A DNA stretch of 64,000 nucleotides from assembly GCA_009746045.1 (NCBI GenBank), contig RPFO01001900.1:124001-188000 (forward strand), in the 5' to 3' direction. The position numbers were made by a program, and so were the translations under genes. The stretch comes from Mesostigma viride (lineage: Eukaryota; Streptophyta; Mesostigmatophyceae; Mesostigmatales; Mesostigmataceae). The stretch's first letter is position 1. The number at the start of each line of letters is the position of its first letter. Shown here piece by piece: positions 19,422 to 30,138 of the stretch. The notes beneath the pieces are model-generated. The model was not told the DNA's origin. It did no database searches and saw nothing but the letters and a program-made list of their open reading frames with translations.

Positions 19422-20051
19422 ATGGAAGTCAAGGTGCGCATCGACAACAAGGTCCACACGTGGAAGTTCCCGAACTCGATGATCCAGAGCGTGGTGAGCA
19501 ACCTGGGCGAGGACGCGGAGTCGTGTCGCCGGATCATCAAGAACATCGTGGTGCGCCTCGCCAGCATCCTCGAGTCGAAGCAGCTGCAGGGGACCGTCAC
19601 GGACGTGGAGGTGATCTGTCTCATGCACATCCGCACGCAGGAGGGGCTTCCGGAACCCATCAAGAAAGCCGTCACCGAGGTGCTGGACGGGTGGAAGGTG
19701 GCGGAGGAGAGCATTTCCCCCGAAGCCCGCCGCGGGCTGCGGATCGCGGAACGCATGATCCCGATCCTGCTGTCGTGTCAGAACCGCGAGGAGTTCGACA
19801 AGTACTTCACGCAGGTCATCTACCCGAACGTGGAGGAGAAACACGTGCAGGCGATCATCCGGTTCTTCAACGTGCTCGGGGACTGGTCGGCCAAGGACGA
19901 GCCGCCCGTGAAGGAGGACAGCCACTACATCGAGAAGTACGTCCTGCGGATCTTCAACAACCACGTCGTGCCGTTCATGGCGGTCAAGAAGAAGGAAGTC
20001 ATCGCCAAGCGTTTCCACACGGCGGCGGAAACGATGGCGGAATACATCTGA
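19422..20051 (+). CDS. Unknown 209-aa helical viral protein
   Basis: Intact. Begins with a beta-like start (MEVKVRIDNKVHTWKF) and continues as helices, with MIQSVVSNLGEDAESCRRI near the front and VQAIIRFFNVLGDW in the C-terminal third. No known domain. Divergent from the 18841-19340 gene with a short shared promoter region of 81 bp. Its fold style matches that neighbour, and the two may be partners or distant paralogues. Confidence 0.65.
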   Translation: MEVKVRIDNKVHTWKFPNSMIQSVVSNLGEDAESCRRIIKNIVVRLASILESKQLQGTVTDVEVICLMHIRTQEGLPEPIKKAVTEVLDGWKVAEESISPEARRGLRIAERMIPILLSCQNREEFDKYFTQVIYPNVEEKHVQAIIRFFNVLGDWSAKDEPPVKEDSHYIEKYVLRIFNNHVVPFMAVKKKEVIAKRFHTAAETMAEYI

Positions 20052-20101
20052 ACGAGTTCGTTCGCGGGGAGCGGTTAATTTCCCTCGAGTAGAGGGTAAA
20101 G

Positions 20102-20572
20102 ATGAGCGGAGCGCCCTTGGACCAAGCCTACACGTTCATGCCGTCGGGGGAGTCGATGTCGTCCTCGATGGCCCCGCAACCGTCTCATTCTCATTCGGAG
20201 GCGACCCCTGCGTTCCAGGTCTCCGACAGCACGGGACGCGAGCCCATCCACATCCCGGGGCCGCTGTCCATCCCGCCGCCGCACCAACAGCAACCGCACG
20301 CGCAACACCCGTCCATGATGCTGCCCCCGCAGCGAGCGAGACCCCCGCCCCCGGTCCAAGAGATGCACGCGGCGGCGGCGGCGGCGGACAACCGCGCGAG
20401 ACAGCAGCTGGCGCTCGAGAGCCGCATGCGGCAGATCGCGGCGGAGGAGTCGAGAGGCAACGTGATCATGTACATGGTGGTCGGGGCGGGGCTGGCGTTC
20501 GTGCTCGGGTACCTGTACAACCAACGGTCGCGCCTCGTGGCCCCGACATCGCCGATACCGAAGCAAATATAA
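20102..20572 (+). CDS. His/Pro/Met-rich protein with C-terminal membrane anchor
   Basis: 156 residues, intact. The first 100 residues are low-complexity (Ser, Pro, His, Gln; PPPHQQQPHAQHP), then a short coiled coil (RQQLALESRMRQIAAEES), then one TM segment (VIMYMVVGAGLAFVLGYLY) near the C-terminus. Tail-anchored topology suits a virion membrane or host-membrane protein. Unknown family. It precedes the fibre gene by 18 bp and may share its expression. Confidence 0.6.
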   Translation: MSGAPLDQAYTFMPSGESMSSSMAPQPSHSHSEATPAFQVSDSTGREPIHIPGPLSIPPPHQQQPHAQHPSMMLPPQRARPPPPVQEMHAAAAAADNRARQQLALESRMRQIAAEESRGNVIMYMVVGAGLAFVLGYLYNQRSRLVAPTSPIPKQI

Positions 20573-20590
20573 TATCGTTACGAATGATAA

Positions 20591-23500
20591 ATGCCCACCG
20601 TTCTCTGTGAAGATTTGGGAAGTTCACGCGTCCGGTCTCTTTACGCGAACGAGATCCACGGCGAAGATGACACTTCCGCTACCGTCCGCGATCTCAAGAT
20701 CGTCGGACTCGACCGTATCCATCTCGTGCCTAACAGCTCAGGAGGTAACAACACGGACAAGACGGTGTTCGACGCCACCAAGAAGGTCGTCATTCACGGG
20801 AACGTGCAGATTCTGGGCGACCTCGTGACGGGGTCTGGAGGCTCGTCCGTCCCGACGCAGACGATCGCAAATTACGCGAAGGATTATGACACGATAGAGT
20901 CCGACAACACGATGTTCTCATCCGTCTCTAAACATTTGCTTCTGAAAGCAGCGTCGACTTCCTATTCCATCATCGCGGATCACTCGACGCTCGTCGCTCA
21001 TACGTCTGCGAAGGAGACCGCAAACGCACAACCGGACGCGTTCGCCATACGAGGAGATTCAGGGACCGAAAACCGACAGTTCGTAGCGGGGATGGTTCAC
21101 AGTTCCGCGCAGATGACCGCTCCTCAGACGGGGATGAAGGAATGGCGAGGAGTCATCGATGGCGGCATCAACGATTTGGAGATGGTCACGGAGGCCCAGT
21201 TGCGCCTTTCCGCGGACGCGTCGAGCTCGGGAAATTTGCGATTGGCCGCGGGCTCGGGAATCGATTTGTGTCCGTCCGTGGGGACTCGTCGCGGCCAGGA
21301 CCCCGATTCCAAGTTGACAATTGCGTTCTCCGATACCGGCAAGTGCACCAAGATCGCTGCCGTATCTCTTGGTGGTGCCGCCAATAAGGGAGAGAACATC
21401 TTAATCACGGGGGACACGATGGTAGCGGGGTCGAGTGTGACGGTCGAAGAGGTGAAATTCGAAAACTCTGCGATCTCCACGACGAACGCAGACCTGACTC
21501 TTTCCGCCGCGTCGAAAGTGAAGGTGGATAAGGAGCTCGAGCTGACGAGCACGTCCGGGGGGAAGGTGACGGCACCAAACGGGGTATTGGCACTGTCGGG
21601 CGCGTCAGGATCCGGAGTGACACTGGACAACGCGGTGAGTGTCAAGGGGGGCGCAATCTCTGCGACAAACACCGACCTGACTCTTTCCGCCGCGTTGAAA
21701 GTGAAGGTGGATAAGGAACTCGAGCTGACGAGCACGTCCGGTGGGAAGGTGACGGCACCAAACGGGGTATTGGCACTGTCGGGCGCGTCAGGATCCGGAG
21801 TGACACTGGACAATGCAGTGAGTGTCAAGGGGGCGCAATCTCTGCGACGAACACCGACCTGACTCTTTCCGCCGCGTTGAAAGTGAAGGTGGATAAGGAA
21901 CTCGAGCTGACGAGCACGTCCGGTGGGAAGGTGACGGCACCAAACGGGGTATTGGCACTGTCGGGCGCGTCAGGATCCGGAGTGACACTGGACAATGCAG
22001 TGAGTGTCAAGGGGCCGCAATCTCTGCGACGAACACCGACCTGACTCTTTCCGCCGCGTCAAAAGTGAAGGTGGATAAGGATCTCGAGCTGACGAACACG
22101 AACGGAGGAAAAGTTACGGCTACCGGAGGAGCGCTGACGCTGTCAGGGTCCGGGGCGGCCATACAAGTGTCCAAGGCAAACGCGGCCGATGCTAGCGTGA
22201 CGATATCCACGCTAGAACCATCGCTCGTATTGAATTCTACGGAGAACGTAAAGGTGAACAAACTCCTTATGCTGACGAACCAGGACGCGAGCGGAGGCGA
22301 TGTATCGACGTCTACTGGTCCCTTGAACTTGAGAAGCAAGACGGGTAGGATAAATGTGGCATCCACGAGCTTCGATGAGTCGGCGATATCAACGGGCAAC
22401 GGCGCGCTTTCGTTAGACGCGATGACGTCCGTCAACGTGAAAAAGACACTCAAGCTGTCGAACTCAACTAACGACGCAGGTGACGTGACGACGATCAACG
22501 GTCCTCTGAACCTGTCGGGCAACTCCGGCGTGGTAAACGTGGCGGCCGTTAAGGTTGAAGGATCCGCTATATCCACAATATCCACGGGCACGAGCGTACG
22601 CGATCTAACATTGACTTCCGATGCGAACGTCAAAGTGACAAGGGATCTCGTGTTGACGAACTCGGCAAGTACCGGGGGCAACATTACGACGTCCAACGGC
22701 CCTCTTAACCTTTTGAGCCAATCCGGCGTCGTGAACGTATCCGGCGTGAACGTGACGGGATCGACCGTGCAAGCGTCCGCGAACACGCTAGCGTTGACGG
22801 CTCCCGTCCAAGTCGCAGTGAAAAAGGATCTCGTCCTCACGAACACGGCGGGCACGGGCGGTAGAATTACGACACCCGTCGGCGGTCTCGAGCTGACGTC
22901 TGCCACGGGCGAGGTGACGGTGAGCGGGAATCTCAACGTGGCCGGTAATCTGAACACCGTCAACCAGATATCGACTAACGTAGCCGTGTCGGATAAGGTC
23001 GTATTCCTCGCCACTCCGGCGGACACACCCGTGGCGACGTGGCAATTCGATTCGCCGACGCCGGAAACGGACACGGTCAATTCAGTCGTCATGAACGTGT
23101 ACGGGGGCGCGGCGTTCCAGAACGAGCGACTTGTAATAACGGACGGTGCAGGAGTATACGCTTCCGCCTCTCCACCTGTGGACAAATCGTCGTTATGGCC
23201 ATCCGGAACGAGTGGGTTTCTTGTGAGCGCGAAATTTACTCCGACGATCACGGGCATGACCACCGATTTGATGTCTTATGGTCCATTCGACGTCAGACTA
23301 GAAGAAGACAAATTCGCACTTATGGTTGGACAAACAAAGTTTTACTTCATACCGAACAGAACGTTTCCCGCAAACAAGACTTTCAAGCTCGCATTACGCA
23401 AGGACACGTTTACGTCCAAATTGCACATTCTCGTCGACGACCGTGAAGTCCCTGTTACTTCCATACTGTCCAATATAGTCGAAGCCTCAGTAACGACACC

Positions 23501-24677
23501 TTTGCTGAAGATAGGTAACTACACATCTACCGCGTTCTACCCGTTTTACGTCGACGACGTGCGCGTATCGTCCGTCTCACCGGCCACAAACGCCTCCTCT
23601 TCTGGTGCCGGGATCGCCGTCGACGGAGATGGCACCGTGGATTCCGTCCCGGCCGAACGTTCTATTAAGTGGAACGCGGGGACCAATCAAGATGGGGGGG
23701 ATACACTCGGATCGTATTGGCACATCCGAGGCGGACAACTTCTGTTCTCGCGTGTCGTGAGCAGCGCGGTTCGAAAAGCACCATCTACGAACACTGTCCT
23801 TTCGAGTCTTCCTGACAAAAGCATCGAGGTTGTGAGTTGGGACTTCGTCTCAACTACGAATCCGTCATCGGATCGATCGTTTGACACTGTCAAAGGCCGA
23901 CAAATGGTATTGACTGATCCAACGAAGATAAACATGGGGGGTCTTTTTACAGGCAACGAAGCGGGTACGACCGCGTTGGGGAGAGCCCAAACGACCCTCC
24001 TTGAATCTGATTTGAACTCCGCGCAAGACAAGGGGTTCTCGTTCCTCATGGATATAATCCCGCCAACCGATTTTAACACGGCAGGTTCGGTTCTCACGCT
24101 TTTTGTGTATGGTCTGTTTGGCACGGCCGGAAAATACATTCGAGCGTACGCACAGAACGGGAAACTCGGAATTGACGACGGCGTCATAGAACTCGATATG
24201 ACCTATGCTGTGTCCATCTCTGACCCATTTCAACTCTGTGTCCAGCTCGATAACAGCGGAGTTTATAGAATGTATATTAACGGAGCGCTACAGACGCTGA
24301 ACCCTCGAACAGGCACGAACTCGGGCAGGACCCTTTCGCTGACGGCAAATCGCGTCTTTACGTTAGGTCATCCAGGAACAAACGCCGCCTCCAGGAACGT
24401 CGGATACAAAAACGCCCGTATATGCAATACGGTGGTACCACCCTCGTGCATGTTGTATGGGTATAAAAACAGCTACTCGAAACCTCTAACAGTGACCTAC
24501 GGTTTTCGAGTGGCAGATGACGAGACCCTCCAACTCGTCAAACTCGAAGGATCGACGTGGCGCACAGGGCAGATCAATGGATACGCTGCGCCCGCTACCG
24601 ATTCGAGTGCCGCGTTGGGTAGCATCCAGGACAGTGTCGTTGATATCCTCGCCAAGTGGGACAACAATACCTTTTAG
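20591..24677 (+). CDS. Long repetitive fibre/adhesin-like protein with LamG-like domains, two frameshifts
   Basis: About 1,360 residues if the two slips are ignored. Layout: a 180-residue head, then beta-helix-like repeats rich in Ser, Thr, Gly, Val and Asn (LTLSAA, VKVDKELELT, GVLALSGASGSG), then two concanavalin/LamG-like domains (about 23040-23580 and 23820-24430). Four copies of a 183-bp unit (61 codons) begin near 21491, 21674, 21856 and 22038. Copies 2 and 3 each lack one base at the same G tract (G6, G5, G4C), which exactly accounts for both frame changes. Similar fibres decorate giant-virus capsids or bind sugars, and a surface role is inferred. The N-terminal part of the 1-2327 chimera is related. 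Confidence 0.7.
21481..22090 (+). repeat. 183-bp coding tandem repeat with shrinking G tract
   Basis: Units starting at 21491, 21674, 21856 and 22038 (last one partial and diverging). Unit spacing is 183, 182 and 182 bases. The lost bases lie in the AAGGGGGGC tract at each unit junction: six G in unit 1, five in unit 2, four plus C in unit 3. Confidence 0.85.
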
Positions 24678-24702
24678 CGCGTTTCCGTGTTGACAAATTA
24701 TT

Positions 24703-25143
24703 GTGTTGGTATGTCGTGAGAAGGCGAATGCCCCCAACTTTGCCGATCCCAAAGGCTTTCTTTATTTCAAGAACGTGCACACGGAATCGCTCGTCGCGAC
24801 GAGCGACGACCGCACGCAGAGTTCGGCGATCCGGCTATTGACGGACGAGGACGGGAAAACACTCTTGTTGCGAGACGGGCCCGGACTCGACCCGGCCACG
24901 AGCCCGGCGATCATATTCGACAACAACGGGGTCAGCATCCGGTCAGGGGGGAACGTGATCAACGTAAGCACGACGGGGATCACGGGAGTCGGAGGTGGAG
25001 GGAACGCGGACAGCGCCTCGGTGGCGGTGATCACCGGGCCAAAAAATACGAAATATCGGTTCCAAGTAAATGACCGCGAAGAACTAGAAGTCGTTAAATT
25101 TGAAGACAATCAGCAAGTTAAGACGGTCATGCAACTTTTCTGA
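24703..25143 (+). CDS. Fibre-tail-like protein, start uncertain
   Basis: A coding-like frame without a clear ATG: GTG at 24703 is possible, and a stop at 24691 closes the frame upstream. Content is fibre-like (DNNGVSIRSGGNVINVST, GVGGGGNADS) and ends VKTVMQLF at 25143. It could be a separate short tail protein or the distal part of the fibre gene cut off by indels near 24,680. The preceding spacer is AT-rich. Confidence 0.5.
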   Translation: MLVCREKANAPNFADPKGFLYFKNVHTESLVATSDDRTQSSAIRLLTDEDGKTLLLRDGPGLDPATSPAIIFDNNGVSIRSGGNVINVSTTGITGVGGGGNADSASVAVITGPKNTKYRFQVNDREELEVVKFEDNQQVKTVMQLF

Positions 25144-25165
25144 ATGGATAATAATAAACACCGCG

Positions 25166-25396
25166 ATGTCCTCGACCAAACGAGAAGTCATCATGGACGA
25201 ATTGAACGTGTCCAAGGGAATCAAGCTAGGCCAAGACAATTGCACTCTCTCGCGCGTGAACCCGTTCGATATAGGGAACATCCGCGTCGCGTCCAATAAG
25301 TTCGTCGACGGAATCTCCAACTGTCTCGTGTTCAGTTTCCGCCAGGACGACGGGACCTACGACTTGCTCGGGCACATCTCCTCGAGCCAGGCGTGA
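25166..25396 (+). CDS. Unknown 76-aa protein
   Basis: From the ATG at 25166, preceded by an AT-rich stretch containing AATAATAAA. Polar, mixed strand and helix content (DNCTLSRVNPFDIGNIRVAS), ending GHISSSQA. No family recognised. Short, but it has a good promoter-like context and tight spacing to the following gene (24 bp). Confidence 0.5.
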   Translation: MSSTKREVIMDELNVSKGIKLGQDNCTLSRVNPFDIGNIRVASNKFVDGISNCLVFSFRQDDGTYDLLGHISSSQA

Positions 25397-25420
25397 GAAT
25401 TATGACTTGTTTACATAGAG

Positions 25421-26043
25421 ATGGCGTCCGCCGCGGTGGCCATCGTGTCGATCCTCGTGTCCATCGCCCTGATGTTCGCATTGATCTACACGAACATTCG
25501 GAACGATCCCAAGTTCGCTGCGAAGATGCCCAAGTTCGTGGTCGATCTCGTGACCGAGTGGTCGGATCCGCGCACGGACGATCAGAAGAAAAAGGACGCG
25601 GAGACCAAGGAGGCGCAAGAGGCCTACTCGAAGGACGTCGACGCCGCGATCAAGAAGGCAGCGGGGGACAAGGTGGATCTCGTGAGGGGTGGACGCGGGC
25701 CGTCGAGCACGCGCTGTCCGTTCGACTGACGGCCCTCCGATCGGCTCGCGACAAACTGCCCCACGGCGAGGAGCGCAAGGCGGCCAACGAGGACGTCAAC
25801 CAGTTCAAGGAGTTGTCCCAGTTCTTGGAATACGTGTTCGAACGAGAGATGAAGGAAGACGCCTTCGCGGTACTGTCGGCCATGATCCCGATCGTGAAGG
25901 CGATCGGGGCTTCCGAATCCACCGTCGACTACATCGTCCGCAGTCCGCTCGAATGGGTCAAGAACGAGCGGCGGTACGCCGACAACGTCGCCAACTACGT
26001 CATCCACGAGTTCGCAAAGGAAACCGAGTTCGCAGTACGCTAG
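25421..26043 (+). CDS. N-terminally anchored coiled-coil protein, one frameshift
   Basis: Starts with a membrane anchor (AVAIVSILVSIALMFALIY), then a charged coiled coil (DDQKKKDAETKEAQEAY). A one-base slip near 25690 leads into a helical domain (LEYVFEREMKEDAFAVLSAM) ending at 26043. About 206 residues. No family. It fits a virion membrane protein with an internal helical domain. Confidence 0.6.
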
Positions 26044-26095
26044 TCGAGGCGCGCCCCGTTCGTCCTATAATTTCGTGAGCCTACGCCCGAGAGAG

Positions 26096-26905
26096 ATGGC
26101 GAGACGCGCGATCCGCGAGTCGAAATATCTCATGATGCGCGCCCTCGCGACGAACGCCGCCAGTCCGCGACGGCCCGTGCGACGCGGATCCGAATGGGCG
26201 ACGGATTTTGTCATCGCCCGAAGGGACGCGGAGACGAGCCAGGTGCGAAAGGAGACGTTGCAAGGGCTCGCGGACGTCGGGTACAAACTCGTGAAAAACG
26301 CGATCTCGTTAGACCTGGTCCGCTCCCTTCTGGACTCCGCCGACCGGTTCGCCGACAAGAAGGTCGGGATCTTTCAGCGGAAGTCGCGCGACGGCGCGTC
26401 CTCGGCCGGAGACCACAAGCGACACCAATACGAGATATCACACGAGGTGTCCACTGGAGAGTTTGACATCTGGAGGACGTGCCATTCCCTCGTGACGACC
26501 TTTTTCTCGTCCAAGTACCTCGTGGTGAACCCGTGCTTTCTGTACTCGGACGCCGGGTGCGCGCAACAGAGCGCCCACCGCGATTTCTTGTCGGACATCC
26601 ACCGGTGGAGGTGCGATTTCCCCATCTCCGCACTCGTGGCGCTCGAGGACGACACGCGATTCGTGGCGTACGAGTCGATTTGTCGCGGAAACGGGATCAA
26701 CGAGACGGCGGACGATCTGGAAGGAGACGTGACGCCGCGCGAGATCGTTTTGTCGCCGGGGAACATGCTGATGTGGCACGGGAACCTGGTGCACGCCGGC
26801 GGCGCGTACCCGCTCCTCCCGAACCGGCGCCTGTTCTTCTCCGCCGTCGCGGTGGACGACGGGCTCTCCATCCCCATGGATTATACTTTTCACGTGACGG
26901 TGTAA
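26096..26905 (+). CDS. 2-oxoglutarate/Fe(II) oxygenase, PhyH-like
   Basis: 269 residues, intact. Start set at the ATG 26096; upstream codons lack an ATG. Iron ligands are visible: H161-x-D163 in SAHRDF, and a distal His in MWHGNLVHAGG (H233, or H228), followed by Arg 244/245 in LPNRRLF for 2-oxoglutarate. This order (HxD, about 70 residues, H, about 11 residues, R) matches phytanoyl-CoA dioxygenase-like enzymes. Substrate unknown; viral members may modify lipids, nucleosides or proteins. It stands between two membrane-protein genes, which gives no pathway clue. Confidence 0.75.
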   Translation: MARRAIRESKYLMMRALATNAASPRRPVRRGSEWATDFVIARRDAETSQVRKETLQGLADVGYKLVKNAISLDLVRSLLDSADRFADKKVGIFQRKSRDGASSAGDHKRHQYEISHEVSTGEFDIWRTCHSLVTTFFSSKYLVVNPCFLYSDAGCAQQSAHRDFLSDIHRWRCDFPISALVALEDDTRFVAYESICRGNGINETADDLEGDVTPREIVLSPGNMLMWHGNLVHAGGAYPLLPNRRLFFSAVAVDDGLSIPMDYTFHVTV

Positions 26906-26932
26906 AAATCGAGCCAAAGTGCGGCGCTGAAA

Positions 26933-28297
26933 ATGGAAAACCGGAGACTTACTATAGACATGGACAGCGCATTGACCCTCGCGGGCGTCACGACGATGCT
27001 GGTATCCGCGGCCCTCCTGCTACTCTTGATGTCCCCCCCTCGCCCTGAAACGGCCACCGAGGACGACGCCGGCCCGTCCGAAGCGGCCGCCGCACCCCCG
27101 ACCCCCGACGCCCCGGAGACGGCCGAGAGGTGCGGGAGCGACACCGCGTCCATGCTCACTCTCCTCGAGGACTCCCTGTGCGCGCAGAAGGGACAAGGGG
27201 GGCGCGTGGCGGAGATCGGGTGGTCGAAGACGCTCGCGTACGGCGTCGCGGTCGGCGTGGCGGACTATTACAACCCCTTGGGCATCCTGAGCGTGGCGAC
27301 GGGCAGTCTCTTCAAGCCCAACGCCGTTTCCAATTGGTTCGACCGAGTGGCGTCGGACGTGAACGCCACGTTCGGCGACGTGGCGATCGGGAAAAGAGGC
27401 CCGCTGCTCTCCCCGTTCCATTTGACGAAGATCGCGTTGAATTGCGAAAAACGGGGCAAGGCGTGCGAGAGGCTCGAGAAGTTGGACAAGGCGTGGCAGT
27501 ACATCCCCGTCAACTTCGCGATGATGAAGACCGTGGGTCTCGTCCACAAACTGAACGACCGCGCTGGGAAGTTGAAGATCAAGGGCAAGAGCATCGCGCA
27601 GATGCAGCTGACGGCGGTGGCGGGCGTCGGCGCGTTCGCGACGGCGTACGTCACGGAACTGATCCAGATCGTCACGTTCAAGAAGGTGTCTCTGGTCCCT
27701 GTGGTGTCCATGTATCTGGCGGGCTTGCGCGCGGCGTTCGACGTCATCGACGACCTGTTCCCGTGGCTGAAGTTCGCGACGAAGGCGCTCGCGTGGCTCG
27801 AGAAGGGGTTCAACAAGGCCACGTGCAAAGTGGTGGCCCTGTTCGGCGCCAAACCGGACATGTGTAAGATCAACCGCCCGCCGTTCTTGCAAGCGTATCA
27901 CGACACGTTGGCGAAGGAGGCGGGACGACGGAAGAAGATCGCGGACGCGCCCGACGCCACCGTACAGCAGAAAGACGAGTATCACGAGTTCGAGCGGCTG
28001 CGATGGGTGGTGTATGATCGCATCAAAAAGTACTTCCAGACGAACGAAGACGCCGTCACGGTCTCGTTCATGTTCGACGTCGTCGCCAAACTGTCCCCTA
28101 ACGAGAGCGAGGAGTTCTACCAGAAGATCGCGCACGACCCGCAGAACTGGGTCAAGGCGAACCCGAAGAACGAGGAGGCGTTCATGAAGTGGGCGATGGA
28201 CGACGCGAGCATCAAGAGCTGGATCGAGAGACTGAAGACGGACGCCGAGAAGGCCGCGGAAGTGCCCATCGAGCAGAACACGACCTATCAGTTCTAA
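26933..28297 (+). CDS. Large membrane-associated protein of unknown function
   Basis: 454 residues, intact. An N-terminal anchor (TTMLVSAALLLLLM) is followed by a Pro/Ala/Glu linker and a long domain with amphipathic and hydrophobic helices (LTAVAGVGAFATAYVTELIQIV). Several Cys are present (CGSDTAS, CEKRGKAC). The C-terminus is helical and charged. A second possible start is ATG 26960. Not recognised. The same architecture (anchor, acidic linker, Cys-containing helical domain) is seen in the broken gene at 30139-31181. Confidence 0.7.
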   Translation: MENRRLTIDMDSALTLAGVTTMLVSAALLLLLMSPPRPETATEDDAGPSEAAAAPPTPDAPETAERCGSDTASMLTLLEDSLCAQKGQGGRVAEIGWSKTLAYGVAVGVADYYNPLGILSVATGSLFKPNAVSNWFDRVASDVNATFGDVAIGKRGPLLSPFHLTKIALNCEKRGKACERLEKLDKAWQYIPVNFAMMKTVGLVHKLNDRAGKLKIKGKSIAQMQLTAVAGVGAFATAYVTELIQIVTFKKVSLVPVVSMYLAGLRAAFDVIDDLFPWLKFATKALAWLEKGFNKATCKVVALFGAKPDMCKINRPPFLQAYHDTLAKEAGRRKKIADAPDATVQQKDEYHEFERLRWVVYDRIKKYFQTNEDAVTVSFMFDVVAKLSPNESEEFYQKIAHDPQNWVKANPKNEEAFMKWAMDDASIKSWIERLKTDAEKAAEVPIEQNTTYQF

Positions 28298-28925
28298 TCG
28301 GTCTCGCTCCTAGCGGCGGGGGCGGGGGTGAGAGAGTAGGGGTGCCGGATCTCGATACTGTCGTCGAAGGTCAATTCGATCCCGGTCGATAGACACACGT
28401 CGTGCGCGATGAGCACCTTCTCCAGGCAGCAGCCGGGGTGGCGGAGGTCTGGAAAAGATGGAGCCGCTTGCGGTACTCGGGGAAGTATTTTCCGTACGAC
28501 ACGAGCTGGCCGACGCCCTCCATCCATCTCTGGAATCCCTTGACTTCCACGATCAACTTCTGCGAGGGACAGAATATGTCGATGAGCCCGGCGGGACATT
28601 TGAATTCGCGGATCCCACCGAGACGTTCCGCCAGGCTCTCCTGGATCATCGTTTCCGACAAGAACGGACGCCGGTCCTCGTTCTTGGCGTCGCCACCGTC
28701 CCGGAGTTCGGCGGAACTGCGCAAGGCCTCTAGACACTTTCGAGTCACGAATATGACGCTCGTGGGACGACCTTTGCTGCCCCGCCTGACGGCGGTGCGG
28801 AAGTCGACCCCCTCTTGAAACTTTTCCGCTAACGCGTCCTTAAGACGGGTCTTTCCCACCCGTCCGATGTGCAGTTCTTTCATCATCTTATCCGTGACAG
28901 AAATAAACTCGTCCTCCTGTTCCAT
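28294..28925 (-). CDS. MSV199-like DNA-binding + PD-(D/E)XK nuclease-like protein, one frameshift
   Basis: The N-terminal 60 residues (FISVTDKMMKELHIGRVG...) look like the MSV199/Bro-type DNA-binding domains of insect and algal viruses. The C-terminal half shows a restriction-endonuclease-like core: D116 in GLIDIF, E127-V-K129, and Q140 in GVGQLVSYGKYF, the D...ExK...Q signature. The frame slips near 28440, after RLHLF, and the remainder ends at 28294, overlapping the preceding convergent gene by 4 bases. In giant viruses such proteins are thought to act in genome competition or homing, which is inference here. A related but altered copy is at 39095-39514. Confidence 0.7.
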
Positions 28926-28993
28926 TATATTGCATCTTAATAAACATCATTTATTTGTACTTTGCGTAACCGAACATGGATGAAATGAATTTA

Positions 28994-30126
28994 TTAAAAG
29001 GTAAGACCCTTCCACCACACGGGGAACCGTTTGACAAACTCCTTCCTTTCCTCCTCCGTCGGGTACCGTACGCGGGCCGAGTCCAACGCGGAGCGGGATC
29101 TGGCCATCGCCACCCATTCCGGACCCCCCCACGCCACGATCTCCGTCGCGTCACCGCCGTCGACCTCGATCGCGATGTCCCCCATGACGTGAAACCTCCC
29201 AGAGGCACTTGGACGCACCCGGACGCGCCCACGATCGTGACGCTCGCGAACTCGCGGTCGCGCGCCGTGACGAGTCCGTTGTACACGTCACCCCCCTCGC
29301 CGTACACCGTGATCACGAGATGAGATCCCGATCCCCGCCGCGTCCTGGAGAGGACGTCGTGCGCGGCGTCGGCTTCGACGCAGAGACACGACCCCTCCGC
29401 GACGGACATGTCGATGGCGTTCATGGGATCGATGTGACGCAGCAAGTCCGCGACGTCCACGCCCTTGCCCCAGTACACCGCCTTGGGCCCGCGCAAGAAG
29501 AGACGGTTCGAGTTGGCCATCATGAGGCCCTCGAAGGGTCGCTCGAACCAGTCCTGGTCGATTCTGCATCGGTTGATGGTATGACGGACAGCCAACCGGT
29601 CGGGAAACACGGCCAGCATGGCGCACGGATACGACACGAGCCATCGGCGCGCGTGGAGCAGGGCCAGGGCGACGGCGTATTCGAAATAGTAGACACCCAA
29701 GCTCGGTATTTTGACAGACGCGGCGTCGAGGATGACGATGTCGATCCCCGGATGATGCTTCAGGAAGGCCGCGACGTGACGCCAATGCAGCTTGACGGTG
29801 CGGAGATCGAGGGGGTAATCGTGTTGGACGCTTCCTAAGTCGAGCCGCGCACCCCATCGCGTCAACTCCGCGTTCGCGTCGTCCTTCACGGCGATCCGCA
29901 CGGCGGACAGCTCCCGATCGACATCCCATCCCGGGAGAAGGGCATCGCGGATACTCTTCGGACACGCGTACATCGTCTTTCGAAGGAGAGGCCACATCTC
30001 GGCCATGCACGCTTGGGAGGAGATACTCCACATCGCGGCGTCGCCCGCGCCTTCGTCGACGACGATCTGCATGATGTGACGACGGAGTTCGAGGGGGAGC
30101 TTGTCGAAATCCCCCAGTTCCGTCAT
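28994..30126 (-). CDS. Unknown protein with F-box-like N-terminus, one frameshift
   Basis: From the ATG at 30126. Residues 9-20 (KLPLELRRHIMQIV) resemble the opening helix of F-box domains, but the rest of the motif is not convincing. The middle consists of alternating strands and helices. A one-base slip near 29205 leads to the ending VKRFPVWWKGLTF at 28994. About 375 residues. It could be a substrate adaptor for ubiquitin ligases, a common giant-virus class, but this is weak. Confidence 0.55.
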
Positions 30127-30138
30127 GGTGGTGGCCGC

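Noticed and set aside
27020-28135. 371-codon minus-strand frame
   Set aside because: Shadow of the intact 454-residue membrane-associated protein; Arg/Leu-rich composition typical of antisense GC-rich frames.
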